A stretch of DNA of 64,000 bases, taken from assembly GCF_003952425.1 (NCBI RefSeq), contig NZ_CP034449.1, forward strand, positions 3,906,001-3,970,000, given 5' to 3'. Of the stretch, positions 39,201-46,149 are shown piece after piece (position 1 is the stretch's first letter; each line of letters starts with the position of its first letter). Source of the stretch: Mesorhizobium sp. M2A.F.Ca.ET.046.03.2.1. GTDB taxonomy: Bacteria; Pseudomonadota; Alphaproteobacteria; Rhizobiales; Rhizobiaceae. Position numbers and translations under genes: made by a program. Under the pieces are notes generated by a model. That model had not been told where the DNA came from. It ran no database searches and was given only the letters and a program-made list of their open reading frames with translations.

Positions 39201-39604
39201 AGCAGCAGTGTCTCCTGCCGGCCGCGCAGATGCAGGATGCGGTCGGTGAAGATATGGCCGCGTTCGAGATCGCCGGCGAGCTGCACTTCGTCGATGGCGA
39301 CGAAGGCGGCGTCGGTCTCGCGCGGCATCGCCTCGACGGTGCAGACCGAATATTTCGCGCCGGCAGGGACGATCTTCTCCTCGCCGGTGATCAGCGCCAC
39401 CTTGTGGGCGCCGACCTTCTCGCAGACGCGGGCATAGACCTCGCGAGCAAGCAGCCGGAGCGGCAGGCCGATGATGCCGGTCTCATGCGCCACCATGCGC
39501 TCGATGGCGAGATGGGTCTTGCCGGTGTTGGTGGGGCCGAGCACGGCCGTCACGTCGCGGCCCGAAAGGATCAGCGGCTGGGAGTGTTTCGGCTGGATGT
39601 TCAT
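36224..39604 (-). CDS. Suv3-like DEAD/DExH RNA helicase with a frameshifted C-terminus
   Basis: ATP-dependent helicase related to mitochondrial Suv3, 1126 aa in this frame. The start at 39604 opens MNIQPKHSQPLILSGRDVTAV; upstream sequence is a repeat. Walker A GPTNTGKT at 23-30, IDEVQLAGD, motif VATDAIGMGLNLD and QIAGRAGRH are intact. After an Ala/Glu-rich region, at about residue 932 the frame leaves the family sequence: the next 190 residues are Ser/Ala/Arg-rich and out of frame. The canonical tail (KPRFDRSKFKPRP ... FDPDSPFAKLAALRDQLKK) is read in another frame from 36803 to 36216. The switch coincides with the palindromic repeat at 36711-36814. The helicase core is unaffected. Confidence 0.88.
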   Translation of the reverse strand: MNIQPKHSQPLILSGRDVTAVLGPTNTGKTHLAIERMVAHETGIIGLPLRLLAREVYARVCEKVGAHKVALITGEEKIVPAGAKYSVCTVEAMPRETDAAFVAIDEVQLAGDLERGHIFTDRILHLRGRQETLLLGAATMHGILQRLLKGVSVVTRPRLSHLAYAGSKKLTRLPRRTAIVAFSADEVYAIAELIRRQQGGAAVVLGALSPRTRNAQVEIFQSGDVDYLVATDAIGMGLNLDLEHVAFAQNRKFDGYQYRNLSAAELGQIAGRAGRHLRDGTFGVTGQVDPFDEDLVAKIEAHDFDPVKVLQWRTADFDFSSLDALKRSTETNAPVEGLTRALPAVDAQALEHLSKDGDIRALATGKERVALLWEACALPDYRKIAPAQHADLIASIYMDLARHGHVDENYMAEQVRRADTTEGDIDTLSHRIAQIRTWTFVSNRPGWLADQLHWQEKTREIEDRLSDALHERLTKRFVDRRTSVLMRRLRENTMPEAEISPTGTVLVEGHHVGELQGFRFTADQSAGGEDAKAVRTAAQKALAAEFDARAERFAACANGDLALGSDGVLRWIGAPIGTLVGGDEALKPRLVLLADEQLTGPARDKVASRAERFVNFQIESLLKPLVDLKNADQLTGIARGIAFQLVEHFGLINRRDIAEEMKSLDQEGRAALRRLGVRFGAYHVFVPALIKPAPAGLVTLLWALKNDGKDKPGFGDVVHALASGRTSVVIDPAFDKTFYKLAGYRNLGRRAVRVDILERLADLIRPATNWKPGLGQRPDGAYDGHAFMVTPPMMSILGATADDMEEILKGLGYRSEAKPAAEVKAKLDAQDNAAREAAAAKLAAEEAARAAQAAEAQAAVAEATAEGSGSAAVEAPTEAVAEAPAEASSEAAPEPAVEEPSEVAAEVAEEVPTVEAPAAVLESAEGADAFTSPRWGRSRREATRVEVMAPTMQMLVRPALPTRGKARPTKHQLKLKNRSLSFCGARRVSTISARASVTTTVATIASAVTSRRATARRAPRAASPATGRPMKAAATSATAPASRASTGRNSSRGRMQATAARAVNAAKGGRRAIVGRAGLTGRATGRKAKATLRAASRPSRASRARNARSASIRIRPSPSSPPCATS
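36711..36814. repeat. Palindromic repeat inside the helicase coding region (family C)
   Basis: A hairpin ACCTCCCC-CATCGA-GGGGAGGT at 36793-36814, followed by CGCGGCGCGAAGCGACGCG-type sequence. A second hairpin TTCCCC-CTCGT-GGGGAG lies at about 36711-36727. This is the layout of the intergenic palindromes elsewhere in the window, but here it is translated. The helicase frame changes here. Confidence 0.65.
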
Positions 39605-39644
39605 CGGCTCGGAAATAAGTGTTTTTGCCGCTTCGATTCTTTGA

Positions 39645-39690
39645 GCATGATCTTTCTTCGAAAACCGGTTCCCACTTTTCGGGATCATGC
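39645..39690. repeat. GCATGATC ... GATCATGC palindromic repeat
   Basis: Inverted arms GCATGATC (39645-39652) and GATCATGC (39683-39690) around CGAAAACCGGTTCCCACTTTTCG, a known type of rhizobial intergenic repeat. It lies upstream of the helicase start. Confidence 0.75.
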
Positions 39691-39787
39691 TTTTGGTCGG
39701 AAGCGCGGCGACGCCGCCGCGTGTGACAGCCGACACATAGGGATTTAGGACGCCGAGCGAAAGCGGAATGTTCTTTTGGGCAGGCGG

Positions 39788-40264
39788 GAATCGACGGACC
39801 CGGTCAAAACCGCCTGCCGTTAACGGCTGGAACGAGTCTGGAACGAATCAGCGACGAATCGCTGACTCGTTCTGATTCAGGTTTTGTTCACGGCTATATG
39901 TGGATTTTTTTTCGGTGAGTCTCACCACATGCTGAATCGGGAAACTGGCCCGATTCATGCTTTGCCTCCGCCGGGATCGCGTCGCCGTTAACCTTTGCCG
40001 GTGAACGGTCGCGGTCGATTGGAGAGGTGTCGTCAAGGTTATGAATTTGTTGAATTTTCTTAATCGCTTTTAACGATTTGGGTAACGTTTTCGGCTTCTG
40101 CGGTTAACTTTTCGGCCAAAGCCAGAACGAATCGGCGACGAATCAGAGATGCAAGAAGTTTCCCGGTTTGTTCACCCCTAGATATGGTGTTATCCACAGC
40201 TTGCCCACCGAGGATTCACAGTTTGTCAGAAGGGTTGTGCACAGAGAGCGGCCGGGCCGTTAAC
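39788..40264. other. GANTC-dense, DnaA-box-bearing intergenic region (candidate replication origin or cell-cycle control region)
   Basis: The 39605-40426 gap has no gene. By my count twelve GANTC (CcrM methylation) sites lie between 39788 and 40217, against about two expected. A perfect DnaA box TTATCCACA is at 40190-40198, with looser matches TTGTTCACG (39884), TTGTTCACC (40168), TTGCCCACC (40201) and TTGTGCACA (40235). Four GTTAAC half-sites of CtrA type lie at 39819, 39987, 40103 and 40259, and an AT-rich block at about 40040-40110. Two hairpins: a near-perfect 14-bp arm palindrome at 39841-39872 and TGAATCGGG / CCCGATTCA at about 39933-39957. The usual rhizobial origin neighbour hemE is absent, so the origin call is tentative. 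Confidence 0.4.
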
Positions 40265-40292
40265 TTTTGCGTCCCGAATTGAGGCAAGTTGG

Positions 40293-40399
40293 AGCGAATA
40301 GAGAGTAGCGAATAGGGAATAGGGGATAGGGATCTGATAACCGCCGCGCTGACGCCGCCGTTCTTCCCTATTCGCTACTCCCTATTCGCTACTCGCTAA
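40293..40399. repeat. GAATAGGGAGTAGC-type inverted repeat 3' of phaB
   Basis: The left arm (from 40293) is built of tandem GCGAATAG/AGAGTAG units; the right arm (about 40372-40399) is their inverted copy CTATTCGCTACTCCC. It begins 28 nt after the phaB stop. The same element follows phaA at 41178-41266. Confidence 0.75.
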
Positions 40400-40426
40400 C
40401 AGGAGCCGCCGTGGCGACAAATGCCG

Positions 40427-41152
40427 TCAGGCAAAGTACTGGCCGCCATTGGCGGTGATGGTCGAGCCGGTGATGAAGCCGGCCTCGTCGGAAGCCAGGA
40501 AGACGACGCAGCGCGCGATCTCTTCCGGCTCGCCGAGGCGGCCGACCGGGATCTGCGGGATGATGCGCTCGTTGAGCACCTTCTCGTCGATCGCCTTGAC
40601 CATCTCGGTCGCGATATAGCCGGGGCAGATCACGTTGACGGTTATGCCGGCGCGGGCGCCTTCCTGGGCAAGCGCCTTGGAGAAGCCGATGTCGCCGGCC
40701 TTCGACGCCGAATAATTGGCCTGGCCGGCCTGGCCCTTCTGGCCGTTGATCGAGGAAATGGTGATGACGCGGCCGAACTTGCGGTCGCGCATGCCGCTCC
40801 ACAGCGGGTGCGTCATGTTGAAGACGCCGGAAAGGTTGGTGTCGATCACTTCCTTCCACTGTGCCGGCGTCATCTTGTGGAACATGGCGTCGCGGGTGAT
40901 GCCGGCGTTGTTGACCAGCACCGAGACCGGACCGAGATCGGCTTCGATCTGCTTGATGCCGGCGGCGCAGGCATCGTAGTCCGCGACGGACCATTTGTAG
41001 ACCGGGATGCCGGTCTCGGCCTTGAATTTCTGAGCCGCTTCGTCATTGCCGGCATAGTTGGCGGCGACCGAATAGCCGGCGTTCTTCAAGGCGGCCGATA
41101 TCGCAGCACCAATGCCGCGCGTTCCGCCGGTGACAATTGCTACCTTGCTCAT
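40427..41152 (-). CDS. phaB: Acetoacetyl-CoA reductase PhaB
   Basis: NADPH-dependent short-chain dehydrogenase of 241 aa that makes (R)-3-hydroxybutyryl-CoA for polyhydroxybutyrate. Cofactor motif TGGTRGIG at 8-15, NNAG at 81-84, catalytic S134, Y147 and K151 in the S-x12-Y-x3-K arrangement. PGYIATEMV and NGGQYFA at the end are PhaB hallmarks. Downstream of phaA in the same direction, with a palindromic repeat between. PHB synthase is not in the window. Confidence 0.95.
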   Translation of the reverse strand: MSKVAIVTGGTRGIGAAISAALKNAGYSVAANYAGNDEAAQKFKAETGIPVYKWSVADYDACAAGIKQIEADLGPVSVLVNNAGITRDAMFHKMTPAQWKEVIDTNLSGVFNMTHPLWSGMRDRKFGRVITISSINGQKGQAGQANYSASKAGDIGFSKALAQEGARAGITVNVICPGYIATEMVKAIDEKVLNERIIPQIPVGRLGEPEEIARCVVFLASDEAGFITGSTITANGGQYFA

Positions 41153-41177
41153 GTGGTCCTCCCTTTAGAAATCGACT

Positions 41178-41266
41178 GAGCGAATAGGGAGTAGCGAATA
41201 GCGAGTAGGGGTCTGATGTCCCGCCGCGACGCTTTTTCTTCCCTATTCGCTACTCTCTATTCGCAA
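41178..41266. repeat. GAATAGGGAGTAGC-type inverted repeat between phaA and phaB
   Basis: Inverted arms GAGCGAATAGGGAGTAGCG (from 41178) and CCCTATTCGCTACTCTC (to 41266) around TCTGATGTCCCGCCGCGACGC. It is near-identical in plan to 40293-40399. Both copies sit directly 3' of a pha gene. Confidence 0.75.
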
Positions 41267-41274
41267 TTGGCTGT

Positions 41275-42459
41275 TCAGATCGCTTCCACGCACATGGCGA
41301 CGCCCATGCCGCCGCCGATGCACAGCGTGGCAAGGCCTTTCTTAGCGCCGCGGCGGCGCATCTCGTAGACCAGCGTGTTGAAGATGCGGGCGCCGGACGC
41401 GCCGATCGGATGGCCAATGGCGATGGCGCCGCCATTGACGTTGACGATCGAGGGGTCCCAGCCCATGCCCTGGTTGACGGCGCAGGCCTGCGCGGCGAAG
41501 GCCTCGTTGGCCTCGACGAGATCGAGGTCCTTGACCGACCAGCCGGCCTTCTCCAGCGCCCGCTTCGAGGCGGGAATCGGACCGGTGCCCATGATCGCCG
41601 GGTCGACGCCGGCGGTCGCCCAGGAAGCAATGCGCGCCAGCGGGGTGATGCCGCGGCGGGCGGCCTCGGCCTCGGTCATCAGCAGCGCGCCGGCGGCGCC
41701 GTCATTGATGCCGGACGCGTTCGCGGCTGTGACCGTGCCGTCCTTGTCGAAAGCGGGCCTCAGCTTGGTCATGGCGTCGATCGTGGCGCCATGACGGATA
41801 TATTCGTCCTGGTCGACGATGGTGTCGCCCTTCTTGCCCTTGATGGTGAAGGCGACGATCTCGTCCTTGAACCTGCCGGCCTTCTGCGCGGCCTCGGCCT
41901 TGTTCTGCGAGGCAAGCGCGAACTCGTCCTGGGTTTCGCGGGTGATCTGGAACTGGCGGGCGACGTTCTCGGCGGTGTTGCCCATGTGGTAGCCGTTGAA
42001 AGCGTCCCACAGGCCGTCCTTGATCATGGTGTCGATCATCTTGTAGTCGCCCATCTTCACACCTGCGCGAAGATGCTCGGCGTGCGGCGACAACGACATC
42101 GATTCCTGGCCGCCGGCGATGATCACCTTGGCGTCGCCGGCGGCGATCTGCTGCATGCCGAGCGCGATGGCGCGCAGGCCCGAGCCGCAAACCTGGTTGA
42201 GGCCCCAGGCCGTGGTTTCCTTCGGCAGGCCGGCATTGATCGAGGCCTGACGGGCCGGGTTCTGTCCTTGAGCGGCGGTCAGCACCTGGCCGAGGATGAC
42301 CTCGTCGACCTCCGCGGCTTCGACGCTCGCGCGGGCGAGCAGTTCCTTGATGACCACGGCGCCTAGCTCATGCGCCGGCGTGGCGGCGAAGCTGCCGTTG
42401 AAGGAGCCGACCGCTGTGCGGGCGGCGCTGGCGACGACGATTGAATTGGAAGCGGCCAT
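41275..42459 (-). CDS. phaA: Acetyl-CoA acetyltransferase (beta-ketothiolase) PhaA
   Basis: Condenses two acetyl-CoA to acetoacetyl-CoA, the first step of polyhydroxybutyrate synthesis. 394 aa. Acylated Cys91 in [10 protein letters not shown], His350 in [10 protein letters not shown] and Cys380 in LCIGGGMG form the thiolase active site. Length and motifs match the biosynthetic class. Transcribed away from phaR, which lies upstream in the opposite direction across a 306-bp gap. Confidence 0.95.
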   Translation of the reverse strand: MAASNSIVVASAARTAVGSFNGSFAATPAHELGAVVIKELLARASVEAAEVDEVILGQVLTAAQGQNPARQASINAGLPKETTAWGLNQVCGSGLRAIALGMQQIAAGDAKVIIAGGQESMSLSPHAEHLRAGVKMGDYKMIDTMIKDGLWDAFNGYHMGNTAENVARQFQITRETQDEFALASQNKAEAAQKAGRFKDEIVAFTIKGKKGDTIVDQDEYIRHGATIDAMTKLRPAFDKDGTVTAANASGINDGAAGALLMTEAEAARRGITPLARIASWATAGVDPAIMGTGPIPASKRALEKAGWSVKDLDLVEANEAFAAQACAVNQGMGWDPSIVNVNGGAIAIGHPIGASGARIFNTLVYEMRRRGAKKGLATLCIGGGMGVAMCVEAI

Positions 42460-42632
42460 TTTCTTCTCCAGACTTCGAGGTGTCGTATTTTAGGCTATCG
42501 TTGAAGACTTTTCTTGCCCGTTCAATGATCTGAGTCAAACCGGAAATGGGCATGGCCTCCATGCGCGGCAAGCAGAGCGCACGCCAGTCGCGGTAACGTG
42601 ACGTTGGCCGCGCGGCGGATTTTGCAATGGCT

Positions 42633-42661
42633 GTGCAGCATTAATTGATGCCGCAGTGCAC
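42633..42661. promoter_or_regulatory. Inverted TGCA-rich element between phaA and phaR
   Basis: Outer arms GTGCA (42633-42637) and TGCAC (42657-42661), inner arms GCAT and ATGC around TAATTG. PhaR-type repressors of alphaproteobacteria bind TGC/GCA-rich dyads, so this is a candidate operator in the divergent phaA-phaR region (42460-42765). The 13-mer GCAGCATTAATTG here recurs at 44805-44817. Confidence 0.4.
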
Positions 42662-42765
42662 AAACCACTTGGAATTGTGACGCTTTTGCGCGTATCCTTA
42701 ACAGAAGGCGCAATCGTTACCGGCCGCTTACTCCTAGAGGTGCCGGTGTCCTGGGGAGGATCCGG

Positions 42766-43359
42766 ATGGCCGCAAAAGACGACCCGATCGTCATCAAGAA
42801 GTATGCCAATCGCCGGCTCTACAACACCGGCACCAGCACCTATGTGACGCTCGAAGACCTGGCCGAAATGGTCAAGAAGGGCGAGGAGTTCACCGTCCAG
42901 GACGCCAAGACCGGCGACGACATCACGCATCCGGTGCTGACGCAGATCATTTTCGAGCTGGAGAACAAGGACGGGCAGAACATGCTGCCGATCCCGTTCC
43001 TGCGCCAGCTCATCTCCTTCTACGGCGATCAGATGCAGATGATCGTGCCGAGCTTCCTCGAGCAGTCGATGATCGCCTTCTCCAAGGAGCAGGAGCGGTT
43101 TCGCGAGCAGATGAAGGGCGCCTTCGGCAAGACGCCGATGGACATGATGAAGACGCCGATCAAGGCGCTCGAGGAACAGACGCGCCGCAATGTCGAGATG
43201 TTCCAGAACGCCATGCGCATGTTCACGCCGTTCCCGCCCGCCGGCAGCAATGCCGCGGCCCCGGCCGAGCCGCCGAAGAAGGAAGAGAAGTCCGACGATC
43301 TGCAGGAATTGAAGGCGCAGATCGCGGCGATGCAGCGCAAGCTCGACACGATGTCCTAA
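42766..43359 (+). CDS. phaR: Polyhydroxyalkanoate synthesis regulator PhaR (AniA)
   Basis: 197 aa. The N-terminal DNA-binding domain (IVIKKYANRRLYNTGTSTYVTLEDLAEMVKKG) is the signature of PhaR. The PHB accumulation regulatory domain follows (FLRQLISFYGDQMQMIVPSFLEQSM). The C-terminus is Pro/Ala-rich then a short coiled coil. PhaR senses PHB granules and represses phasin and other genes. The GTG/ATG choice is clear: ATG at 42766 follows GGGGAGG. Confidence 0.95.
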   Translation: MAAKDDPIVIKKYANRRLYNTGTSTYVTLEDLAEMVKKGEEFTVQDAKTGDDITHPVLTQIIFELENKDGQNMLPIPFLRQLISFYGDQMQMIVPSFLEQSMIAFSKEQERFREQMKGAFGKTPMDMMKTPIKALEEQTRRNVEMFQNAMRMFTPFPPAGSNAAAPAEPPKKEEKSDDLQELKAQIAAMQRKLDTMS

Positions 43360-43417
43360 CGAGCGCGTCGCGGTTTGGCGGCGATCGCGAGCTGGAGATT
43401 GGCGCAAAGGCCTATCC

Positions 43418-43580
43418 CTTCGTCATCCTCGGGCTTGACCCAAGGATCCATTCCGTGACCGATGCCGTAGGGTGCAGCGGCGCAGAATTCTTTAATCGCC
43501 GCAACGCCTTAGCGTCACGGAATGGATTCTAGGGTCTGCGCGCGTCGCTTCGCTCCTTGCTCCGCCCTAGAATGACGACC
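43418..43580. repeat. Palindromic repeat with GTCTGCGCGCGTCGCTTCGCTC core (family D, copy 1)
   Basis: Inverted ends around CCATTCCGTGAC (left) and GTCACGGAATGG (right), the right flank being GGTCTGCGCGCGTCGCTTCG ... GAATGACGAC. A second copy is at 58708-58918. It fills most of the 251-bp gap between convergent phaR and the HTH-citrate synthase gene. Confidence 0.75.
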
Positions 43581-43610
43581 TCAAACGCGTTTCGCTAATC
43601 TGCAAGGCTA

Positions 43611-44756
43611 TTATCCCGCGCCGATAGGCCCGTCATAGCGGGCGCGGGGCCGGATCAGCCTGTTGCTGGTCACCTGCTCGATGGCATGCGCCGTCCAGCC
43701 GACGCTGCGGCCGAGCGCGAACAGGCGGAACGGCGCGTCGGCCGGCAGGCGCAGGCTGCGCGTTATAGCAGCCAGGGCGAAATCGATGTTGGGGTGCAGG
43801 CCGGTCGCGGCAAGGACCGCCTTGCGAAGGCGCGACAGCCCTTCGTCGATCTCGAGGCCGGAGAAGACGCCCTCGGCGCGCGGGTCGCCTTCCGGATAGA
43901 GCGGATGGCCGAAGCCGGGCAGCGGTCGGTCATGCGCCAGCCAGCGGGCGATCGCTTCGTCCGCGCCCAGCCGCTCCGCATCCTCGACCAGCGCGATCGC
44001 CGCGGCACCCGCGCCACCGTGACGCGGGCCGATAAGCGTCGCGAGACCGGCGAGCAGGCAGGCGGCGATCGGCGCGCCGGTGGAGGCCGCGACGCGGGCG
44101 GCGAAGGTCGAGGCGTTGAGCTCGTGATCGGCCAGCAGCACCAACGCCTTGCGGATAAGGTCGGCGCCATCGTCTTCCACCGACCAGCCCTGCGCCAGCC
44201 TTGCATGCACGGGTTCGGAGCCCGGCGTTGCGCCGAGCGCCGTCGCCAGCGCGCTGGTCGCGGCGGCGCCGTCCTGCTGCAGCATGGCCGGCCTGCGGCC
44301 GAGCGAGGGCCAGCCTTCGGCCGCAAGCGCCGACAGCCTGGCGAAAGCGGTCGGCGTGCCGCTTTGCCCTGCGGCCGAAGGGGTCAGCGAGGCAAACGAC
44401 ACCGGACGGCCGGAGGCCCACAGCAGTCCGGCGGTCTCCTCGAGCGTCGCCGTCGCCGAGAACTCCACCGCGTCCTTGCCGCGATAGATGAGGCGGCCAT
44501 GCAGCACAGTCGAGATCGAGGTGGCGATGGCCGGCTCGCCCCAGGCGATGGCGCTTTCGGCAATCGCTTGCGGACTCCTGCCGCGATCGCGTCGCGTGGC
44601 AAGTGCTGCGATGTCGTCGGCGCGGTACTGGCTGCGGCGCGGATCGGCCTCGTCCGGCTTCATGCCGATGCGGCCGCGGCTGACATAGGCATAGAGCGTC
44701 TGCGGCCGGACATTCAGCCGCTCCAGCGCTTGCTCCCGCGTCAGCCACTCCGTCAT
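43611..44756 (-). CDS. Citrate synthase-family protein with N-terminal helix-turn-helix domain
   Basis: 381 aa from the ATG at 44756. Residues 1-60 form a MerR/excisionase-type DNA-binding domain (MTEWLTREQALERLNVRPQTLYAYVSRGRI, then YRADDIAALATRRDRGR). Residues about 75-381 are a citrate synthase fold with the catalytic set retained: H211 in DHELNAST, H284 in GFGHPLYPEGDPRA and D325 in NIDF. It may be an enzyme, a regulator sensing acyl-CoA or oxaloacetate, or both. It is divergent from a second citrate synthase with 89 bp between starts, containing a perfect palindrome. In-frame upstream extension to 44786 is possible but would cover that palindrome. Confidence 0.85.
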   Translation of the reverse strand: MTEWLTREQALERLNVRPQTLYAYVSRGRIGMKPDEADPRRSQYRADDIAALATRRDRGRSPQAIAESAIAWGEPAIATSISTVLHGRLIYRGKDAVEFSATATLEETAGLLWASGRPVSFASLTPSAAGQSGTPTAFARLSALAAEGWPSLGRRPAMLQQDGAAATSALATALGATPGSEPVHARLAQGWSVEDDGADLIRKALVLLADHELNASTFAARVAASTGAPIAACLLAGLATLIGPRHGGAGAAAIALVEDAERLGADEAIARWLAHDRPLPGFGHPLYPEGDPRAEGVFSGLEIDEGLSRLRKAVLAATGLHPNIDFALAAITRSLRLPADAPFRLFALGRSVGWTAHAIEQVTSNRLIRPRARYDGPIGAG

Positions 44757-44775
44757 TTGCCGCCCTACATTGATT

Positions 44776-44789
44776 ATCTTGATCAAGAT
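44776..44789. promoter_or_regulatory. Perfect palindrome in the divergent citrate synthase promoter
   Basis: ATCTTGATCAAGAT is its own reverse complement. ATTGAT is also repeated at 44769, 44788 and 44796. Likely operator for the HTH-citrate synthase protein, positioned to control both divergent genes. Confidence 0.5.
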
Positions 44790-44845
44790 TGATGCATTGA
44801 TTGCGCAGCATTAATTGCAAAGCGCAAAAGGTCAAGGAGACGATC

Positions 44846-45946
44846 ATGGCGAATGGGCTCGATGATGTTGTGGCGGCCGACACGGTGCTTTCCGATGTCG
44901 ACGGTGTGGGCGGGCACCTCACCATCCGCGGCCATTCGCTTGCGGAACTCGCCGGCCGCTGGCGCTACGCGCAGGTGGTGCGGCTGCTGTTCGACGGCTT
45001 CTTCGACGATCTCCCCGGCGACGCCGAACTGGAGAAGGCGATCGGCAAGGCGCGGGTGGAGGTATTCGATCGTGTGAAGCCGTTGCTTGCGCAGTTCGCG
45101 CCGCTCGACATCTACAGCGGCATGCGAGCGGGCATGGCCGTCCTGCCGGACGGCGACGGACTTGCCGACGCGCTGCGCTTGATCGCGGCGCCGGCGGTGC
45201 TGACGCCGGCCCTGCTGCGCCGTGGCCGGGGCGAGACTCCGATCGCTCCCGACGCAAAAGCCGATCATGCCGGCGATATGCTGCGGATGCTCGCCGGCGC
45301 CGCCTCGCCGGCGCTTGCCAAGGCGCTCGACAGCTATCTGGTGACGGTCTGCGACCACGGGCTCAACGCCTCGACCTTCGCGACCCGCGTGGTGGCGTCG
45401 ACACAGGCCGGGCTGACCTCGGCGATCCTGGCCGGGCTCGGCGCGCTGAAGGGCCCGCTGCATGGCGGCGCGCCGGGGCCGGTGATCGAGATGCTGGACG
45501 CCATCGAGGCCAGCGGCGATGCGACCGGCTGGCTCAGCGCCGAGATCGCGCATGGCGAGCGCATCATGGGCTTCGGCCACCGTATCTACCGCGTGCGCGA
45601 TCCGCGCGCCGACGCGCTGAAGGCGGTGGTGCGGCAGCTTGGTTCCCGCAACGAAGCAAGCAGCAAGAAGATGGGCAGCCGGCTGGCCTTCGCCGAGACG
45701 GTGGAACAGGCCGCGCTCGAAGTGCTCAGGATCGCCAAGCCGCAGCGCTCGATCCAGACTAATGTCGAATTCTACACCGCGCTTCTGCTCGAAGCGGTCG
45801 GCTTCCCGAAAGAGGCATTCTCCAACGTCTTCGCCGCCGGCCGCGTCGCCGGCTGGATCGCGCATGCCCGCGAGCAGCAGGCTACCGGACGGCTGATCAG
45901 ACCGCAGTCGCGGTATTTCGGGCCGGTGCCGGATCTAGTGGCTTGA
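44846..45946 (+). CDS. Citrate synthase / 2-methylcitrate synthase family protein
   Basis: 366 aa, the short citrate synthase type. Catalytic histidines are H171 in CDHGLNAST and H245 in GFGHRIYRVRDPRA. The third catalytic residue, normally Asp in a NVDFY-like motif, is Glu308 (NVEFY), so activity or substrate may differ. The start at 44846 follows AAGGAGA. The main TCA-cycle enzyme of rhizobia (about 430 aa) is presumably elsewhere. Downstream lie the family B repeat and IS copy 2. Confidence 0.88.
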   Translation: MANGLDDVVAADTVLSDVDGVGGHLTIRGHSLAELAGRWRYAQVVRLLFDGFFDDLPGDAELEKAIGKARVEVFDRVKPLLAQFAPLDIYSGMRAGMAVLPDGDGLADALRLIAAPAVLTPALLRRGRGETPIAPDAKADHAGDMLRMLAGAASPALAKALDSYLVTVCDHGLNASTFATRVVASTQAGLTSAILAGLGALKGPLHGGAPGPVIEMLDAIEASGDATGWLSAEIAHGERIMGFGHRIYRVRDPRADALKAVVRQLGSRNEASSKKMGSRLAFAETVEQAALEVLRIAKPQRSIQTNVEFYTALLLEAVGFPKEAFSNVFAAGRVAGWIAHAREQQATGRLIRPQSRYFGPVPDLVA

Positions 45947-46149
45947 GCCTGCTTCCTCGCCCCCGCAACGCGGGGGAGAGGTGGCCCGGCGAAGCCGGGA
46001 CGGAGAGAGGGACGCCGGCCGTGAAGCAGCGGCTCTTTCCGGCGAAGTGCCGATGAATCCGGTCTGCCGAGGTTTCCAAAGCAAATTTCGGCGGTCGAGA
46101 GGCCCCTCTCCGTCCCGGCTGCGCCGGGCCACCTCTCCCCACTTTCGTG

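Noticed and set aside
39848..40036. 62-codon minus-strand reading frame in the origin-like region
   Set aside because: It lies across hairpins and GANTC repeats, lacks a ribosome-binding site and has no protein-like composition.
40293..41266. Possible CRISPR array from repeated GAATAGGGAGTAGC units
   Set aside because: The units are short, tandem and arranged as inverted arms, with no regular unique spacers and no cas genes.
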